Of a stretch of DNA of 64,000 bases, positions 1 to 9,070 are shown piece after piece. The notes beneath the pieces were generated by a model, which was not told where the DNA came from, made no database searches, and saw nothing but the letters and a program-made list of their open reading frames with translations. Origin of the DNA: Prorocentrum cordatum (lineage: Eukaryota > Sar > Dinophyceae > Prorocentrales > Prorocentraceae). Within the stretch, counting starts at the first letter, position 1, and the number at the start of each line of letters is the position of its first letter. A program made the position numbers and the translations under genes. The stretch is taken from contig CAUYUJ010006524.1 of NCBI GenBank assembly GCA_963575745.1, forward strand, positions 120,001 through 184,000. The letters are read 5' to 3'.

Positions 1-1130
1 GTCTGGGCCACTGCCATGGGCCCGTTGCGCCGTTTGTTTGGGGAGGTCCCGCCGTCGTCGTTGGGTCACTGTCGTGGAGTGGTGGGAGGAAGTACCGAAG
101 ACACTGGCTTAGTTCAGCCACGCCTTGCTGAGCTGCCGCGTGATTTTCTTGTGGTTTCTGAGGCCGACCGGTTGGCTCATCCGCGCCTCCAGGCCAAGAA
201 AAATGCGCTTGTGCCTGTGTTGCTGTACAGTAGTTCTGCCCGCTCGGTACCGAGCTATCTTGCACAGCCCTTCCCCATCCCACAATGTCTGTTGCAAAGA
301 GATAGATAAGTTCGCTCTGCACAGAGTTCCCCGGTTGCCGCATTGCACGTTTCGTGAGGCAGATCTGTTTGCACTAAAAGAGCATGCTTTCTTCACGCCT
401 CCGTCTGTTCAGCTGCTCAGCATCTCCAGTCGCTGGCGCTGTGCTTATCATTCCTTGGCAGATTGGCATCGTGACTTTCATGCATGGTCGGAGCAGGTGA
501 TTCATGACCTGCCGCTTGTGGCTTGGCTGCGTGGCAAATGGAGTGCTCACTGCAGTCGCATTCGGCAGGGCATTGCGCTGCGCACCCAGGCCATGACGGC
601 CCGCTCGCCTGCTGCAGGTGTCTCTGGCGTGCACTGGCATCCCGCCGCGGCGGCGGCGCGCGAAGGCCTCAGTCTGCTGCAGCAGTTAGTGGGGTCGGTT
701 GGGGTGCGGTGGGGGGAGTGCTTCGTGACTCTGCGCACCTCTCGCTCGGCGTGGCAATGGTTCATTATCAAGATGCTCGCGGGAGGCGGGACCACCTCGT
801 GCCGCACGCACGTTTGTGGTTCCTCCACCTGCCTGCTCGGTTGTCTTGATGAGGCCGATGCGTTTTCTCTCTACATCGCCTGTCCTGTCTTGCGTCGCCT
901 CTTCTATTTTCCGTCCTATCCCATTCATCCGATGGGCCTCGTGGCCCCTAACGATTACAATTCCGCCGTCTGTGCGACGGCCCGCGCATCAGCCCTCTCG
1001 CTGTGCGTTCTCGTGCACGGCGGGTATTTCATTGCCAAGGCAACCAGCGCCGTTGGTCAGCCGCTCAACGAGGAGCTGCTTAATGATGTCCTAGCTGCCG
1101 CCCGTTACTCTTTTTCAAGTAGGCAGCCGT
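1..1130 (+). pseudogene. LINE retrotransposon fragment, C-terminal part of reverse-transcriptase ORF
   Basis: Decayed 3' part of a dinoflagellate-type non-LTR retrotransposon ORF. Readable protein runs in one frame from about 205 to 300 (residues VPSYLAQPFPIPQCLLQ) and then continues in another frame from about 300 to 1120. The second part includes ALHRVPRLPHCTFREADLF, a Cys/His segment around 800-900 (CLLGCLDEADAFSLYIACP) and a C-terminal helix-rich tail. This layout, a thumb-like segment followed by a C-x3-C...H/Y-x3-C finger, is what follows the RT domain in dinoflagellate LINE ORFs. The frame change near 300 shows it is not intact. The element is cut by the left window edge. Just beyond its end lies a (TCC)n tract. 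Identification is by pattern; the exact clade is not resolved. Confidence 0.6.
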
Positions 1131-1167
1131 GGACGAGCAACGCCAGGATACGGTCGATCATCATCAT

Positions 1168-1345
1168 CATCCCTCCTCTTCTCCCTCCTCATCCTCCTCC
1201 TCCTCCTCCTCCTCCTCCTCCGCCCCCTTCTCCTCCTCCTCCTCGTCCTCCTCCTCCGTTTCGTTCTCCTCCTCCCCCCTCCTCCTCCTCCTCCTCCTCC
1301 TCCTCCTCCTCCTCCTCCTCCTCCTCCTCTTCCTCCTTCCTCCTC
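1168..1345. repeat. (TCC)n polypyrimidine microsatellite
   Basis: Nearly uninterrupted TCC/CTC triplets on the + strand. They create long open frames of Pro, Ser or Leu on one strand and Gly, Glu or Arg on the other, none with real coding signal. About 430 bases downstream lies the complementary purine tract at 1780-2105, so the two could pair as a long imperfect inverted repeat. Confidence 0.9.
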
Positions 1346-1779
1346 CAGCCGTTTCTGTCGGGACCATGTTCCCACATTGCGAAGCGCAGACAAAAGGATC
1401 AGGGCAAGACGTCCTGGAGGAACGGGCGAGGAGGATGGAGAGACGCAGTGGCGCTGCCTAAGAGAATTCACCCGCTGCTGTGCAACGCGTCGTTTGGAAT
1501 CGCAGCGGTTTGTCTTGCATCGCGGGGCCATAGCACAGAACACTATAGAATTTGGCAGTGCTTGGAGACCCTCAGCTTTCCCTTCGCCCTGCGCCCATGC
1601 GCCAGACCCCAGGAGAGAGGAAGACCCCAGCTGGCTCTGTTTTCAGTGCGCGGCCCCACTGGCCCAGACCCCTTCGCCAGGACAAGCTTCTCGCCCCATG
1701 TCCATGTTTGATGATCCCTGGGCCCCGCAGCGGCCCCAAGAGGCCAACACCTGGGAAAACCGCCCAGTTCGACACCAAG
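1346..1779. other. Spacer between two complementary microsatellites, no gene seen
   Basis: GC-rich unique-looking sequence. Several frames are open, but none has recognisable domains and they read into the flanking microsatellites. Confidence 0.5.
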
Positions 1780-2105
1780 GAAAAGGAGGAGGAGGAGGAG
1801 GAGGAGGAGGAGCAGCAGGAGGAGGAGGAGGAGGAGGAGGAGGGGAGGAGGGGGGCGGAGGAGGAGGAGACAGAGGAGGAGGAGGAGGGGGCGGAGGAGA
1901 GGAGGAGGAGGAGGAGGAGGTGAGTGGGGAGTTGAAGGGGAGGAGGGAGGAGGAGGAGAAGGAGGAGAGGAGGAGGAGGAGGAGGAGGAGGGGGAGGAGG
2001 AGGAGGAGGAGGAGGAGGAGGAGGAGGGAAGGTGAAGGAGGAGGAGGAGGAGGAGGAGGAGGATAAGGAGGAGGAGTAGGAGGAGGAGGAGGAGGAGGAG
2101 GAGGA
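1780..2105. repeat. (GGA)n polypurine microsatellite
   Basis: Over 300 bases of GGA/GAG triplets with small interruptions (CAG, ACA, TGA). Homopurine strand with mirror symmetry, so triplex (H-DNA) potential. It is complementary in sense to the TCC tract at 1168-1345. Confidence 0.9.
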
Positions 2106-2274
2106 GACCCTGGCCTGGGGCCACGCCAGGCGTGGCCATCTCGACTCAAGGCGGGCGCCTCGACCGCTCTGCGCTTGGCGCCATGGGCGGCTCGTCGCGG
2201 GTGCTCGAAGCCTGGGGGCTGCCAGAGGTGGCTCGTTGGTGTCCCCGGGGGGTGCGGGCCCCCAGCCGGCCCAG

Positions 2275-2425
2275 CGGAGGCCTGTCCCTCGGCAGGAGGA
2301 CTGTTCAAAACCAGAAAATAACATGGGGACGATGTTTCGATCATAGTCGAGTATGGTTGAGCATGTTTGGGCTATTCTTAATTTTTCCTCCAGAGATCCG
2401 CCTGTAGGAGGACATGCCGAACCTA
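2275..2425. mobile_element. Family C TIR element, copy 1 (diverged)
   Basis: Its 3' end reads CGCCTGTAGGAGGACATGCC followed by GAACCTAA, matching the family C terminus, and it has the core motif TGGGGACGATGTTT. The 5' end (GGCCTGTCCCTCGGCAGGAGGA) is a diverged version of the inverted terminus. AT-rich interior as in the other copies. Boundaries approximate to about 5 bases. Confidence 0.55.
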
Positions 2426-2843
2426 ACTCAAGCAGTGGCGAGGCGTCCTGGCCTGTCCATAGGCCGCCAAGGAAGGCTCTAAGAACCTTCCGTGGTCTGC
2501 ACGAGATATTATTGCAACCCTTCTGGCTTAGACCGTCGTGTGTTAGCACGCCGGCCGTATGTTCTGATAACAGTGCTCTTGGCATGGGAACGTTCTTTTG
2601 CTCGAAGAACACGTCCTGGTAGGCCTATGGAAAAGCCGGGACGGCCCGACCCCGCTCAATTCACCCTTCGGCGCGAACGAAACTTCAGAGGAGAGGCAGT
2701 CACCACCGCCGCCCAGAACCCATCGGGGGGGGCACACCCCTGGGTGGAGCTGCGTCTGAGCGCCCAGGGGGCCGGGAGGGGGTCGGCTCCCCGCCCGGCT
2801 GGGCTCGGTGGTGGTGGTCTCTGGCTCTCCTGCGACAGTGGGC
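2426..2843. other. Spacer between family C copies 1 and 2, no gene assigned
   Basis: Several overlapping short ORFs on both strands, none with a recognisable domain or a start context that stands out. GC-rich, with G/C homopolymer runs around 2720-2800. Confidence 0.4.
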
Positions 2844-2990
2844 TTAAGTAGGGCGCGCCCTGGAGGAACATTCAAACATAGTTTTAACATAGTATGGGGA
2901 CGACTAGTTTGACTATTTTGGACCATGTTTGAATCTTCTTGACCACTTTTTCCCCCGAAATCCGCCTGTGGGGGACATGCCCAGCCTCAT
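2844..2990. mobile_element. Family C TIR element, copy 2
   Basis: Begins TTAAGTAGGGCGCGCCCTGG and ends CCGCCTGTGGGGGACATGCC followed by CAGCCTCA, an imperfect inverted match. The AT-rich interior contains TATGGGGACGACTAGTT, the family core. The flanks share a longer near-repeat: CTCCTGCGACAGTGGGC before the element and CTCCTGCGACAATGGG a few bases after it. The target duplication may therefore be longer than the 8 bp seen at other copies, or the flanks were already repeated. Confidence 0.7.
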
Positions 2991-3628
2991 TCTCCTGCGA
3001 CAATGGGTGCGGAAGCGATGGCAACAAAGACCAGCAGCAGTTCCTGCCCATTCTGGACAGGACTCGCTGTCCGTGCCAAAGCGGACGTTGTCCTTTTGAG
3101 CCAGTTATGTCGCTTGCGACACAGCGGCCGTTGTCGGTTCTGGATGACGTGGGCGACGTATTCCTTTTCCGTAGACGTGGTACGATGCCCAACAGCATTT
3201 CGGGCGCGCTAGCCTTTTCCCAGCCATGAAGCAAACGGGTCAAGAGGGAAACCGGTCCAGAGGTTGTTCCTAGTTTTCCGTCTCCCAGGGTTCTCCACGG
3301 GCCCCGGGGCTGTCCCAAAAACGACTCAGGACAAAGAGTTGGTGCCAGGCGAAGGCCGCTGGATGTAGGACCCGTTTCTCTCAGGATCCGCTTGCTGCAA
3401 TGCTGCACGCCAGCCCCACCCAGAGGCCCTCTCGCGAGGCCCCCGGGACCCGCAGTGGCGCGAAGAGAGGAGGACTCCTTGGGCCAGGGGCACACGGGCG
3501 ACGCAAAAAGGCACGGGGTCGACAGAGCCGACGCTTGGGCACACGCTGCCCGCGCGAGGTCGCGCGTGAGCGCCCCGCTTCCGCACGGCCTGCCTGGACG
3601 GCGGCCCGCGTATCAGCCACCGCGCGTC
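2991..3628. other. Region upstream of the Nudix gene, no gene assigned
   Basis: Short ORFs on both strands without recognisable domains. It should contain the promoter and the trans-splice acceptor region of the Nudix gene, but no specific signal could be identified. Dinoflagellate genes usually lack a TATA box. Confidence 0.4.
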
Positions 3629-6600
3629 ATGAAGGCCGTCACGCCGTGCCCCTGTGCACCCTCGTGGCTCACCTCCGGCGGCTCCCGAGAAGCCGCACGG
3701 CCCCGGGCGACGGCGGTTGCTCCCGGCGCCCGTCACGGCATCGCCGCGACGCATCTGCCGCAGCTGCCGCAGCTTCCGCAGCTGCCGCAGCTGCGGCAGG
3801 CGGCGGCGGCAGCCTCCGCGGCTGCCAGTTCCCCCGCCGCAGCGAAGTCCTGGCGGTTGTCGGCATCGGTCGTGATCCTCGCGCCTCGCGGTTCGGTCCC
3901 GGGCTGCGACCTGAGCCAGAAGAACAAGCAGCGGCCTTTCGAGAACCTGTCGGAAGGTCCGCGCGCCAGGGGGGGCGGGTTTGGCGCCGACCCCGGCTGC
4001 CTCTTTATGCGTGGGCCTCCGAAAGTTTCCGCTTGGGCCGTTTCTTGGTTCCTCTGCCTAGCAACCCCGCCGGCGACGATTTCGATTACCGCGTCTGCTG
4101 TGTCAAACGCGCGGCCAAGTCGACGTTCATGCCGGACACCATGGTCTTCCCTGGCGGCGCCGTCGACCCCGAGGACTTGGCCTCCGCGGCGGAGCTGGCT
4201 GGCAGCGGCGGCCTGGACGCCGCGGTGCGCTGCGCAGCCGTGCGCGAGGCGTTCGAGGAGAGCGGCGTCGCTATCCTCGACCCTCCGCTGGCTCTGGGGC
4301 CTGCCGAGCGCGCGGCCTGGCGCGACAGGGTGCACGGGGACGCCGCGCAGCTCCGGGCGCTGTGCAGAGACGCCAGGGTGAGGCCTGCCTGCGGCTCGCT
4401 CAGCTCGGGCCGGACGAAAGGGGGGGATTGGGAAAAGGGGGTTACGAAATCTGCTGCATGCAGCTGGTTTCGGCCCCGCCGCCGGGCCCAGTGCTCGATA
4501 CATGGGCGCCTCCCGGCGCCAGGAGGCGCTGGGAAAGTCAGCTACGTGAGCTGATTCTCAACCACCCCCCTTTGCTGATCCCCCCTTTCGCCCGGCCCGA
4601 TAAGCTTCTGGTGCAGCTTCATCACGCCCGATGTCGAGCACGGCCGGCTCCCCAAGGCGAAGAAGAGCAAAGTGCGTAGACACAAAAAAAAATCGGAGCT
4701 CCGCGCGGATTTGTCGGATCTGCGCGGGACCCCCCTGGCGGGGCCTCTGGCGCCGCCCCTGGCGCGCTCCGCCCGGACTTCCGAAGGTTTGGTGTCTACT
4801 ATGTTGCTCGTTCTCATCTAGGGAGGCTTCGACACCCGCTTCTTCGTTTGGTGCGCCTCCGGCGAGGACGCCGCGTGGGCCGCCGTCGATCGTCACGAGA
4901 CGGTGATCTAGGCTCCCCAAATGGGGTCGGAATCGGAATAGATGGGGTCGCAGGATGGCGCCGCATGGCCACTGCCCCGTTGGTGAGGCACGATGTGGAG
5001 TATCGTGTTCTCCAAGCCGTCGTCGCCGACGCATCGCCGACATCGCTGATGCCTCGGCGATGCAGTTGCGATGCGTTCGTTAAGGGACCCGCGGGCCCAC
5101 CATGCCTAAGTATGGCTGCGTGCACCAAAAGGAAAACCTACCAACATACAACCACACGAAACCAAGCGAAATTACAAGAAACTATGAATTGCATGAAACC
5201 ATACGGAAATAATGCCACCATAAGACACTACAAGAAACAATGGCCCCGCGAGAGACTAGCGTCGTCATCGTCGCCGTCGTCATCGTCGCCGTCAGCGTCA
5301 TTGCCGCCGTCCTCGGCGTCGTCGTCGATGCCGTCGTTGTCGTCGTCATCTTCGTCGCCGTCGCCAACGTCGCTGTCGGCGGCGCCATTACCACCGCTAC
5401 CGTCGCCGCCGTCTTCGTCGCTGTCTTTGTCGCCGTCGCCGTCGTCGTCGACGCCACCGCCGTCGGTCGCCGTGCCCGTCATCGCCGCCGTCGCCGTCGC
5501 CGCCGCCGTTGCTGTCGCCGGTGTGGTCCCCGCAGTCGTCGTCGCATCCGTCGCCGACGTAATCGCCGTCCGCGTGGTTGTTGCTACCGTCGTCGGCGCC
5601 GCCGCCGCCGCAATCGGCGTGGACGCCGTCGTTGCCGTCGTCGGCATCGCCGTCGCCGCTGCCAGACGCGCCGTCGCCACCGCTGATGTCGCCGCCGCCG
5701 CCGTCGTTGTCGCCGCCGCCGTCGGTCGCCGTCACCGTCATCGTCGCCGTCGTCGTTGCTGTCGCCGGTATCGACCCCACAATCATCGTCGCTGTCGCCG
5801 GCGTCGTCCTCCAAGCCGCCCGCGTCGTTGTTGCTGCTGTCGTCGCCGTCGCCACCGCCGTCGTCGTGGGCGTCGCCGCCGTCGCTGTCGTGGGCATCGC
5901 CGCCGTCATTGCCAGCGGCGCCGTCGCCACCGCTCCCGTCGCCTTCGCTCGCGTCGCCGCCGGTCCCTCTGAGGCCGCAAAAGGCCCCCAGAGGTCATGT
6001 ACGGCCTCAGGAGACCCCAGGATGCCCCGGGCAGCCCAGGAGGTCCCATGCGGCCCCGAGAATCCCAGCGACGTTCCAAGAGACCCGAGGAGTTCCCAGG
6101 GTCCCATGGAGCCCCCCGAGCAGCGCCCCGTCTTCCTCCGCCGCTCCGGAAAAGGGCCCCTCCCTCCTCCTACTCCTTTTCCCCCTCACCCTCCTCCCGC
6201 CCTGGAAACCCCCCACTCGCTGCGCCTCCACGGCGGCGGCTGCGGCGAGGAGGGGTCCCCAGGACGGGAGGAGGCAGAGGGGGCGGCGGCGACGGCGACG
6301 ACGACGACGATTGCGTGGGCGGCGGGGGCGACGACGGCGACGGCAACGACGACGGCGACGACGACGCCGACCGACGGCCGCGACGGCGACGGCGACGGCG
6401 ACAAACACGGCGGCGGCAGCAGCGGTGGCGACGGCGCCGCTGGCAACGACGGCGGCAATGCCCACGACAGCGACGGCGGCGACACCCGCTACGACGGCGG
6501 TGGCGACGGCGACGACAGCAGCAACAACGACGCGGGCGGCTTGGAGGACGACGACGGCGACGACGATTGTGGGGACGACACCAGCGACAGCAATGACGAC

Positions 6601-7895
6601 GGCGATGATGACGGGGACGGCGACCAACGGCAGCGGCGGCGGCAGCAGCGTTGGCGACAGCGCCTCCAGCAGCGGCGACGGCAGCAGCGGCGGCGGCAGC
6701 GACGGCGGCGACATCAGCGGTGGCGACGGCGCGTCTGGCAGCGGCGACGGCGACGCCGACGACGGCATCGACGGCGTCCACGCCGATTACAACAGCGGCG
6801 GTGGCGCCGACAACGGTAGCAACAACCACGCGGACGGCGATTACGACAGCGACGGCGGCGACGACGGCGACGACGACGGCGACGGCGACAAACATGGCGA
6901 CGGCAGCAGCGGTGGCAACGGCGCCTCCGGCAGCGGCGACGGCGACGCCACCGACGACAACGTTTGCGTCCACGCCGATGACGACGGCGGCGGTGGCTGA
7001 CGACGGCATCAACAACCGCGCAGACGGCGAAGACGGCGGCGACGGGGACGACAACTGCGAGGACGACACTGGCGACAGCAACGGCGGCGGCGACGATGAC
7101 GGTGACGGCGATCGACGGTGGCGGCGGCGACGACGACGGCGACGGCAATAATGACGGCGGCGACGGCAGCGGTGGTGACGGTGCCGCCGACAGCGACGGC
7201 GACGACGGGGACGACGGCGACGGCGACGACGACGAGGACCCCAACAACGGCGGCAAAGACGCCGATGGCGCCGACGGCGACGATGATGTCGGCGACGATG
7301 ACGATGCTAGTCTCTCGCGGGGCATTTTTGTTGTAGTTTCGTGTGGTTCCGTTCTCCCCACTTGATATCGCACATGTATGTGAAACCTGGGTTTTTGTAG
7401 TTTCGTGTGGTTTCTTGTGGAGTTGTGTTTGGCGGGGGGGGGCCTGGAGCTGCATGCACATGGTCGATCCGAACCCGTCTACCCCATCTACTCGGACCCC
7501 ACTTGGGGGGCCTCTAGGTGAGCTTGGCGTGGCTCACCCCAGCGGAGGCCCTGGCTGCCGTGCAAGCGAGGCGCATCATGATGGTGCCGCCCCAGTGGTT
7601 TATCCTCAGCGAGCTCGCGGAGTGCTGCCCGCGCATGGCCGGCGTCGCAGCGTACGCAGCGTCGCCGGAGAGGTCCCTGCAGCGCGACCATCCTATCAAG
7701 CCTTACCCCGTGGCTCTGGGCGAGGAGGAGCGCGAGCGGCTGCTTAAGCAGGTGCGGGCAATATGTGCACCATAGGTCCATATCCACTGCGTCTTGGAGT
7801 TTTGAGTTCCTTTCCCCAGCAACCAGAGAGGCGCAGTGGATATAAACAGAAATCTGGCCCCTGGATGCTAGACGCGGTTAGATTCATTTGTTATA

Positions 7896-7937
<42 letters not shown>

Positions 7938-8244
7938 TCTACACAGCGCCTCGGCCTTTTGATACCATTTGCCCGAACATTCAAGACGCAGTGGATCTTG
8001 ATATAAATCTTGCCCGCAGCAGGGCGGGACGGTTCCCACCGACAGCAAGCAGGCGGCGTTCGCGTTGGCCATGCCGGGGGACGAGATGCACCCCGTCTAC
8101 CCCGGCGGCAGCGGGCGACGCCATCGTATCACGGTGGTTGGGCAGCTGGGCCGGCTGGCCTCGTTCGAGCTGCAGCGGGATGGTCCTTTCGAGTTGCCCC
8201 TGAGGGAGGCGACGCAGGGCTGGTACACATTGGCAAAGCTGTGA
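3629..8244 (+). CDS. NUDT19: NUDT19-like Nudix hydrolase (acyl-CoA diphosphatase family), multi-exon
   Basis: Predicted peroxisomal CoA/acyl-CoA diphosphatase of about 400 aa (the human protein is 375). Exons: about 3629-3888, 4062-4403, 4605-4671, 4822-4902, 7518-7751 and 8023-8244. Exon 1 has a Pro/Gln/Ala-rich N-terminus, then SWRLSASVVIL (first Nudix strand). Exon 2 has FMPDTMVFPGG and the split Nudix box ending AAVREAFEESGV, with the insertion typical of NUDT19. Exon 3 gives FWCSFITPD, exon 4 GGFDTRFFVWCA, exon 5 WLTPAEAL...PPQWFILSEL, and exon 6 LAMPGDEMHPVYPGG and stop TGA. The protein ends AKL, a type 1 peroxisomal targeting signal. Joins 4671/4822, 4902/7518 and 7751/8023 are phase 0 with GT-AG ends, and 8023 follows AG|G. 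The exon 1/2 and 2/3 joins are non-canonical or approximate. The start ATG at 3629 is the in-frame choice but unproven. All reaction details come from the family, not from this sequence. Confidence 0.88.
3889..4061 (+). other. Intron 1 of the NUDT19-like gene
   Basis: Separates SWRLSASVVILAPR from the exon holding DDFDYRVCCVKR. The acceptor CTCTGCCTAG at 4061 follows a pyrimidine-rich stretch. No GT donor keeps frame. The frame is kept only if exon 1 ends at 3888, leaving an intron that begins CGGTTCGG. A GT at 3891 would shift the frame by one base, so the donor is uncertain. No clear terminal inverted repeat was found here. Confidence 0.6.
4404..4604 (+). mobile_element. Intron 2 of the NUDT19-like gene, TIR insertion (family H)
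   Basis: The intron carries inverted ends: GGGCCGGACGAAAGGGGGGG at about 4407 and ATCCCCCCTTTCGCCCGGCC near 4580-4599. The tetramer AGCT occurs at both edges (4402-4405 and 4603-4606). Removing the element plus one AGCT restores the frame ...CTC AGC TTC TGG, giving CGSLSFWCSF, which fits the family around C-x-P...W...TP. The boundaries would then read CT...AG, or shift within AGCT, so the donor is not GT. A GT at 4378 is available but puts the next exon out of frame. A related sequence without a gene lies at 39663-39800. Confidence 0.7.
4672..4821 (+). mobile_element. Intron 3a (4672-4821) of the NUDT19-like gene, GT-AG, family I sequence
   Basis: Canonical donor AAA|GTGCGT and acceptor CATCTAG|GG, phase 0. 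Inside are short inverted ends, GTAGACAC at about 4676 and GTGTCTAC at about 4791. A GC-rich core (GAGCTCCGCGCGGATTTGTC ... GGCGCGCTCCGC) recurs as a free copy at 32945-33120. It therefore looks like a former mobile element, although no target duplication is evident. Confidence 0.6.
4907..7516 (+). mobile_element. Intron 4903-7517 of the NUDT19-like gene: family A introner with expanded interior
   Basis: Ends are inverted: TCTAGGCTCCCCAAATGGGG at 4907 and CCCCACTTGGGGGGCCTCTA at 7516. The direct repeat GGTGA flanks them (4902-4906 and 7517-7521). The donor GT comes from the left GGTGA. The acceptor AG is the terminal A of the element plus the first G of the right GGTGA. Spliced RNA equals the pre-insertion sequence GAGACGGTGAGCTTGG. 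The left 180 bases match the stand-alone copies at 9398-9609 and 10822-11059. The middle (about 5100-7440) has been enlarged by a giant CG-rich trinucleotide inverted repeat. GT-AG, phase 0. Confidence 0.88.
5240..7325. repeat. Giant imperfect inverted repeat of CGN trinucleotides inside the intron
   Basis: The left arm (about 5245-5960) is (GTC GTC GCC)-like. The right arm (about 6270-7325) is the complementary (GGC GAC GAC)-like sequence. The outer tips match as single-copy sequence: CCCGCGAGAGACTAGCG at 5245 and its complement ending GCTAGTCTCTCGCGGGG at 7321. The loop (about 5960-6260) is ordinary GC-rich sequence. The long Val/Ala or Arg/Thr/Asp frames here are products of the repeat. 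Confidence 0.85.
7752..8022 (+). mobile_element. Last intron of the NUDT19-like gene with internal TIRs
   Basis: Donor CAG|GTGCGG and acceptor GCAGCAG|GG, phase 0. A perfect 14-bp inverted pair, ATCCACTGCGTCTT at 7773 and AAGACGCAGTGGAT at 7984, brackets most of the intron. A third, internal GCGCAGTGGATA lies at about 7831. It also holds an (AT)n run near 7905-7930. The inverted ends suggest a mobile-element origin; no clear target duplication was found. Confidence 0.65.
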
Positions 8245-8750
8245 GGACAACCCGCGCAGCCGAACAGGACAGCTACGAACGGCCGCAGCGGGACGCGCCT
8301 CGTCTGGGGTTGCAACCCGGACAGGCTGGTATGCGGTTCTGGGGTCGACACCCTGCGGTCATCGGAGGGAAAAGTCTGGCGTTGCGTGCGTGTGAATGTA
8401 GCGTATCCGCCACGCTCGCCGCGAGCGTGACCCACATCTTTGGGAGAGTAACAGCAACATCGTGTTATCTTGAGCTGGTTACGTATTCTTTTTCTGGAAC
8501 CAGGGCCGTCGACTGTACCCCACTTGGCATCGCTCGGACGTGTGCATTTTCCTTGGCGGCGACCATCCAGTAGCATCCTGGATCATTTCGCGAAACAATT
8601 AGCCTGGCGAAGGACCCAGTCATATACAGTTGTGAGTGTCGTAATTGTGCGTATCATGTTTGGTGAAGCTGCCAATAGGGCCACGAAACATGTGAGAGCT
8701 GAACCGAAGTGGGCATGGAGCCGCATGCGGACCCTGCCACTGGGGCATAC
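8245..8750. other. Region downstream of the Nudix gene
   Basis: Presumed 3' UTR and spacer. No AATAAA-type signal was relied on, since dinoflagellates do not use one consistently. No further gene recognised. Confidence 0.4.
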
Positions 8751-8759
8751 ATATAGATA

Positions 8760-8790
<31 letters not shown>

Positions 8791-8872
8791 ATATGTATAT
8801 GTACATCTATATATATATATATATATATGTATATGTATATGTATTTATATATATATATATATATATATATCA
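8751..8872. repeat. (AT)n / (ATGT)n microsatellite
   Basis: About 120 bases of alternating purine-pyrimidine AT with GT interruptions. Open frames of Tyr/Ile across it are artefacts. Confidence 0.95.
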
Positions 8873-9070
8873 CGAAACGTGTAAAAGGGTGTCCCAAAAT
8901 TGGGGGTGGAACCGCATGCGAACCTGCCACTGAGGCCTTCGGCGGAGCTCCCTGTGGGGGCACGAAACGTGTGAGGGGTGTGCCGAAATTGAGGCGGAGC
9001 CGCATGCGAACCCTGTCACTGGGGCCTTCGGTGGAGCTTCTTGTGGGGCCACGAAACGTGTAACGGGTGC
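8873..9070. repeat. Short tandem repeat of about 75 bp around the CACGAAACGTGT motif
   Basis: Three imperfect copies of a segment reading CACGAAACGTGTRANRGGGTG, then an AACCGCATGCGAACCCTGTCACTG-like stretch, then TGGGGCCTTCGG-GGAGC. They start near 8871, 8960 and 9050. A partial copy precedes the AT tract at about 8680-8745 (GCCACGAAACATGTGAG). No gene recognised. Confidence 0.65.

Noticed and set aside
1115-2139. Long Pro/Ser/Leu or Gly/Glu/Arg frames across TCC/GGA tracts
   Set aside because: They follow the microsatellites in every frame and have no non-repetitive domain.
3733-4503. 256-aa minus-strand ORF
   Set aside because: Antisense shadow of the Nudix exons, whose + strand translation carries the conserved family motifs.
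4378-4604. GT at 4378 as donor of the second Nudix intron
   Set aside because: It joins the next exon out of frame and drops the conserved C-x-P segment; the AGCT-bounded excision fits better.
4848-7081. Several 300-410-codon Val/Ala, Arg or Thr/Asp-rich frames
   Set aside because: They are translations of the CGN repeat within the Nudix intron.
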